A DNA stretch of 64,000 nucleotides from Geomonas paludis. Its GTDB lineage: Bacteria > Desulfobacterota > Desulfuromonadia > Geobacterales > Geobacteraceae. The notes beneath the pieces are model-generated. The model was not told where the DNA came from, made no database searches, and worked only from the letters and a program-made list of their open reading frames with translations. The position numbers were made by a program, and so were the translations under genes. Positions 61,168-64,000 of the stretch are shown piece by piece. The stretch is taken from positions 1 to 64,000 of the forward strand of contig NZ_BLXY01000005.1 in assembly GCF_014193585.1 (NCBI RefSeq), written 5' to 3'. Each line of letters opens with the position of its first letter. The stretch's first letter is position 1.

Positions 61168-62187
61168 GTGCGCGTATCCGTCATCATCGTCAACTGGAAC
61201 GGCCTTGGTCATTTGCCGGAATGCCTGGACAGCCTGCAAGAGCAGACCTTCGGGGATTTCGAGACCATCGTGGTGGACAACGGCTCCAGCGACGGCTCGC
61301 TGGCGTACCTGCAGCAGCGCAAAGATGTCCGGTTGGTCCCGCTCCAGGAGAACGTCGGCTTCGCCGCCGGCAACAACGCCGCCCTCCCCTTCGCGCGGGG
61401 GGAATACCTGGTCACCCTGAACAACGACACCAAGGCGCAACCCGACTGGCTGGAAAAGCTGGTCGAGGTCGCTGGCCGTCACCCCGAGGCGGGCATGGTC
61501 GGTTGCCGGATCCTCAGCTACTCCGAACCCGAGCGGATCGATTCGCTGGGGATGGCGATCTGCAAAGACGGCATGTCCCGCGGCAACTACCGGGGGCGCC
61601 GGTTTGCCGAGCTGGCCATCGAGCCCGATGTGGAAATCCTCTTCCCTTCCGCCTGCGTCGCCCTGTACCGGCGCGCCATGATCGACGAGATCGGTTTCTT
61701 CGACGGCGACTTCTTCGCCTACTGCGAGGACAGCGACCTGGGGCTGCGGGGACGGCTGGCCGGGTGGCAGGCCGTTCTGGCCCGCGACGCCGTGGTGTAC
61801 CACAAGTACTCCATGACCGCCGGCTCGCTCTCCCCTTTGAAGCTCTACCTGGTCGAGCGCAACCATTTCTACGCGGTGGTGAAGAACTTCCCGCTGCTCC
61901 TGCTCCTCACGCTCCCCCTGTACACCCTGCTGCGCTACCTGGTACAGGCCCGGGTGGTGCTGCATGGCAGGGGGACCGGGGGGGAGTTCATGACCGGCGG
62001 CAGCAGGAACGAGTGCGTGCTCGCCCTCTTGCGCGGGATGCGCGACGCCCTGCTCGCCCTCCCCACCCTGGCCAGGAAACGCGCCGGGGTGATGCGGCAC
62101 AAGAAGATTTCCAGCCGCGACATGCGCAGGCTGCTCAGACGCCACAGCTTGACGTTCCACGAGCTTCTGGATGCGGGGAACAGCTAA
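61168..62187 (+). CDS. Rhamnosyltransferase-like GT2 enzyme
   Basis: 339 residues from GTG 61168 (CCGGAG upstream); longer frames upstream lack family features. GT-A domain: RVSVIIVNWNGLGHLPECLDSLQEQTF, ETIVVDNGSSDGS, NVGFAAGNNAAL, LVTLNNDTKAQPDW (metal site), FPSACVALYRRAMIDEIGFFDGDFFAYCEDSDLGLRGRLAGW (acceptor/catalytic). This is the WcaE/rhamnosyltransferase-type subset (dTDP-rhamnose users). A C-terminal hydrophobic helix (LLLLLTLPLYTLLRYL) suggests membrane attachment. It stands first in a rightward group with an ABC polysaccharide exporter. Confidence 0.9.
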   Translation: MRVSVIIVNWNGLGHLPECLDSLQEQTFGDFETIVVDNGSSDGSLAYLQQRKDVRLVPLQENVGFAAGNNAALPFARGEYLVTLNNDTKAQPDWLEKLVEVAGRHPEAGMVGCRILSYSEPERIDSLGMAICKDGMSRGNYRGRRFAELAIEPDVEILFPSACVALYRRAMIDEIGFFDGDFFAYCEDSDLGLRGRLAGWQAVLARDAVVYHKYSMTAGSLSPLKLYLVERNHFYAVVKNFPLLLLLTLPLYTLLRYLVQARVVLHGRGTGGEFMTGGSRNECVLALLRGMRDALLALPTLARKRAGVMRHKKISSRDMRRLLRRHSLTFHELLDAGNS

Positions 62188-62337
62188 ACCACGGCAAGCC
62201 GCCGGCTCAAACTCCTATTATTTCAGCTGATTAGAGCAGCGCGCAGAAGAGACCGCCCGGAAAATTGGCCTTGTGTTCTAAAGGGAACTGGAGTATTGTT
62301 CGCTCAGTGTCCACCCTTACTGTACTTTTCCTAATCT

Positions 62338-63156
62338 ATGGCCAGCATGCAAAACATTAAAATGTTCTCCGGCTTCATCAGAGAGCTCTCTGAGAAGAAG
62401 AATGTCATTTACGAGCTGACCAAGCGGGACTTCAAAGCAAACTATCTCGGTTCATATCTGGGCATGATCTGGGCGTTTCTTCTTCCGATCGCCAATATCT
62501 TCATCTTCTGGTTCGTTTTCCAGATAGGCTTTCGTTCCAAGCCGGTACAGGACTTCCCCTACATACTCTGGTACATCGTGGGGATGATCATTTGGAACTT
62601 CTTCAGCGATTCAGTTAACAACGGCATGAACTCGGTAGCGCAAAACGCCTTCGTCGTGAAGAAGGTGGCTTTCAGCATCGGCATACTGCCCATCATCAAG
62701 ATTCTGTCGGCCCTCGCCATCCATGCCTTCTTCCTCGTCTTCGTCGGCATCCTCTTCGCCTGCTACGGCTACCCCCCGGACCTCTACTGGCTCCAGGTGC
62801 TTTACTACCTCCTGGCCACCCTGGTCCTGGTTACCGGCCTTTCCTGGCTCACGGCCTCGGTGGTGATCTTCTTCCGTGACCTGAGGCAGATCATCGCCAT
62901 CCTGCTCCAGTTCGGCTTCTTTCTTACCCCGATCTTCTGGAGCGTCACCATTTTGCCCCCCAAATATCAGGCGGTGGTCAAGTTCAACCCGATCTTCTAC
63001 CTGGTGAACGGCTACAGGGACAGCTTCATTCACAAAGTCTGGTTCTGGGAAAACATCGGGGCTGCATTGTTCTTCTGGTCTTTCACGGTGGCGACCTTCA
63101 TCCTGGGTGCCCTGGTGTTCCGGAGACTCAGGCCCCATTTTGCGGATGTAATTTGA
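62338..63156 (+). CDS. ABC-2 type polysaccharide export permease
   Basis: 272 residues with six transmembrane helices, matching the Wzm/TagG/KpsM family that passes lipid-linked O-antigen or capsule across the inner membrane. Visible landmarks are YELTKRDFKANYLGSYLGMIWAFLLPIANIFIFWFVF, the amphipathic N-terminal interface helix and the FNPIFYLVNGYRDSFI motif before the last helices. ATG 62338 or 62347 (MQNIKMF) may be the start. The ATPase gene follows 55 bp later. Confidence 0.92.
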   Translation: MASMQNIKMFSGFIRELSEKKNVIYELTKRDFKANYLGSYLGMIWAFLLPIANIFIFWFVFQIGFRSKPVQDFPYILWYIVGMIIWNFFSDSVNNGMNSVAQNAFVVKKVAFSIGILPIIKILSALAIHAFFLVFVGILFACYGYPPDLYWLQVLYYLLATLVLVTGLSWLTASVVIFFRDLRQIIAILLQFGFFLTPIFWSVTILPPKYQAVVKFNPIFYLVNGYRDSFIHKVWFWENIGAALFFWSFTVATFILGALVFRRLRPHFADVI

Positions 63157-63211
63157 CCTTGCCGGCAGCTTTTTTTTCGGCTGGCAGGGCAAAAGGCAAC
63201 AAGGACGCGAT

Positions 63212-64000
63212 TTGCACAACCCGATCATAAAGATACGCAACCTCTCCAAGGTCTATAAACTTTACGATTCCCCGACCGAGCGGTTGAAGGAGGCTCTGCA
63301 CCCCTTCGGCAAAAAGTACCACCGCGAGTTCTACGCGCTGCAGGGGATCGACCTGGACGTGGCCAGCGGGGAGACCATTGGCCTGATCGGCCCCAACGGC
63401 GCCGGCAAGTCCACCCTGCTGAAGGCAATCACCGGTGTCATCGCCCCCACCACGGGGTCGGTCGAAGTAACGGGAAAGATCTCGGCGCTGCTGGAGCTGG
63501 GGGCCGGCTTCAACCCCGACATCAGCGGCCTCGAGAACGTCTATTTCAACGGGGCCATCCTGGGCTTCTCCCGCGACGCCATGGACCGCAAGCTGGACGA
63601 GATACTCTCCTTCGCCGACATCGGCGACTTCATCCACCAGCCGGTCAAGACCTATTCCAGCGGGATGATGGTGCGCCTTGCCTTCGCGGTCGCCGCCAGC
63701 GTCGAGCCCGACATCCTCATCGTCGACGAAGCCCTGAGCGTCGGAGACAGCAGGTTCAAACAAAAGTGCCTGCGCAAGATCAACGAGTTCATCGACAAAG
63801 GGGTGACGGTGCTCTTCGTCTCGCACGACATGGCATCGATAAAGACCTTCTGCCGCAAGGCCATCTGGATCGGGAACGGGAAGATCGTCGAAATGGGCGA
63901 CTCCAAGGAAGTGTGCAAGCGCTTCGCGAATTTCATGGCCTACGACATGGTGCCGACCCAGATCCAGGCAGATGCGGCGGCCGCTTCAGGCGCGCCGGCC
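63212..64000 (+). CDS. ABC polysaccharide exporter ATPase (Wzt/TagH-like), cut by the window end
   Basis: The first 263 codons are visible. Walker A is GLIGPNGAGKST, the signature loop TYSSGMMVRLAFAVA, Walker B ILIVDEALSVGD and the switch FVSHD. The family-typical GKISALLELGAGFNPDISGLENVYFNGAILG is present. The start is probably TTG 63212 with AAGGA upstream; no ATG occurs before the conserved IIKIRNLSKVYKLYD. After residue 240 an Ala-rich linker starts, so a C-terminal carbohydrate-binding domain (as in Wzt) may lie beyond the window. Pairs with the permease just upstream. Confidence 0.9.
   Translation, partial: MHNPIIKIRNLSKVYKLYDSPTERLKEALHPFGKKYHREFYALQGIDLDVASGETIGLIGPNGAGKSTLLKAITGVIAPTTGSVEVTGKISALLELGAGFNPDISGLENVYFNGAILGFSRDAMDRKLDEILSFADIGDFIHQPVKTYSSGMMVRLAFAVAASVEPDILIVDEALSVGDSRFKQKCLRKINEFIDKGVTVLFVSHDMASIKTFCRKAIWIGNGKIVEMGDSKEVCKRFANFMAYDMVPTQIQADAAAASGAPA

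Overview
The window looks like chromosomal DNA of a Geobacteraceae bacterium (Geobacter/Geomonas/Citrifermentans type). It is GC-rich and very dense in multiheme c-type cytochromes. It also carries NHL-repeat lipoproteins, parvulin lipoproteins, GEMM-type riboswitches and an arsR-hgcA-hgcB mercury-methylation operon. Genus and species cannot be fixed from the sequence alone.

Layout. 0.3-4 kb: a ferritin-like protein, then a minus-strand group of an ArsR regulator, the corrinoid protein HgcA, its ferredoxin partner HgcB, a DUF1540 protein, a second ferredoxin and a small unknown protein. 4-27.7 kb: an electron-transfer island with two very large paralogous octaheme cytochromes, a NarX/NarL-type two-component pair between them, a porin-cytochrome conduit operon (cytochrome, NHL protein, beta-barrel, cytochrome lipoprotein, NHL protein), two more cytochromes and three SurA/parvulin-type lipoproteins. 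27.7-35.2 kb: a hybrid sensor kinase divergent from a TonB receptor and a periplasmic binding protein, then alanine dehydrogenase with a divergent Lrp regulator. 35.5-38.4 kb: two tandem GEMM-I (cGAMP-type) riboswitches in front of a repeat-rich diheme protein. 38.5-49.4 kb: initiator tRNA, an outer-membrane barrel, TSUP transporter, carbonic anhydrase, a TadG-like protein, an OFA-family transporter, a Spy-like protein, a PAS sensor kinase and several small proteins. 49.6-64 kb: a glycosyltransferase, a ribbon-helix-helix protein, a triheme cytochrome, an OmpA porin, a triple-repeat lipoprotein, a 22-heme cytochrome, and finally polysaccharide genes (two GT2 enzymes, DUF2304, ABC permease and ATPase) running off the end.

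The most notable result is that three genes are interrupted by a single in-frame TGA and each makes sense only if that TGA is read as selenocysteine. They are hgcA (Sec37 in a Cys-Sec-Gly motif) and both octaheme paralogs (Sec130 and Sec134, after the same Trp and in the same local motif). In all three, a GC-rich stem-loop with a G in its small loop begins 10-11 nt after the TGA, the geometry of a bacterial SECIS element. In the two paralogs the hairpins differ by a compensatory base-pair change. The selenocysteine machinery (selA, selB, selC) lies outside the window.

A second result is a local regulon. A 16-bp palindrome of the form TGGG-N8-CCCA lies about 100-270 bp upstream of both octaheme genes, the tetraheme gene and the two divergent parvulin-type genes. 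Each of these genes also has a GG-N10-GC (sigma-54, -24/-12) promoter between the palindrome and the start codon. Functionally, the cytochromes, conduit and parvulin-type chaperones suggest one co-regulated extracellular electron-transfer system.
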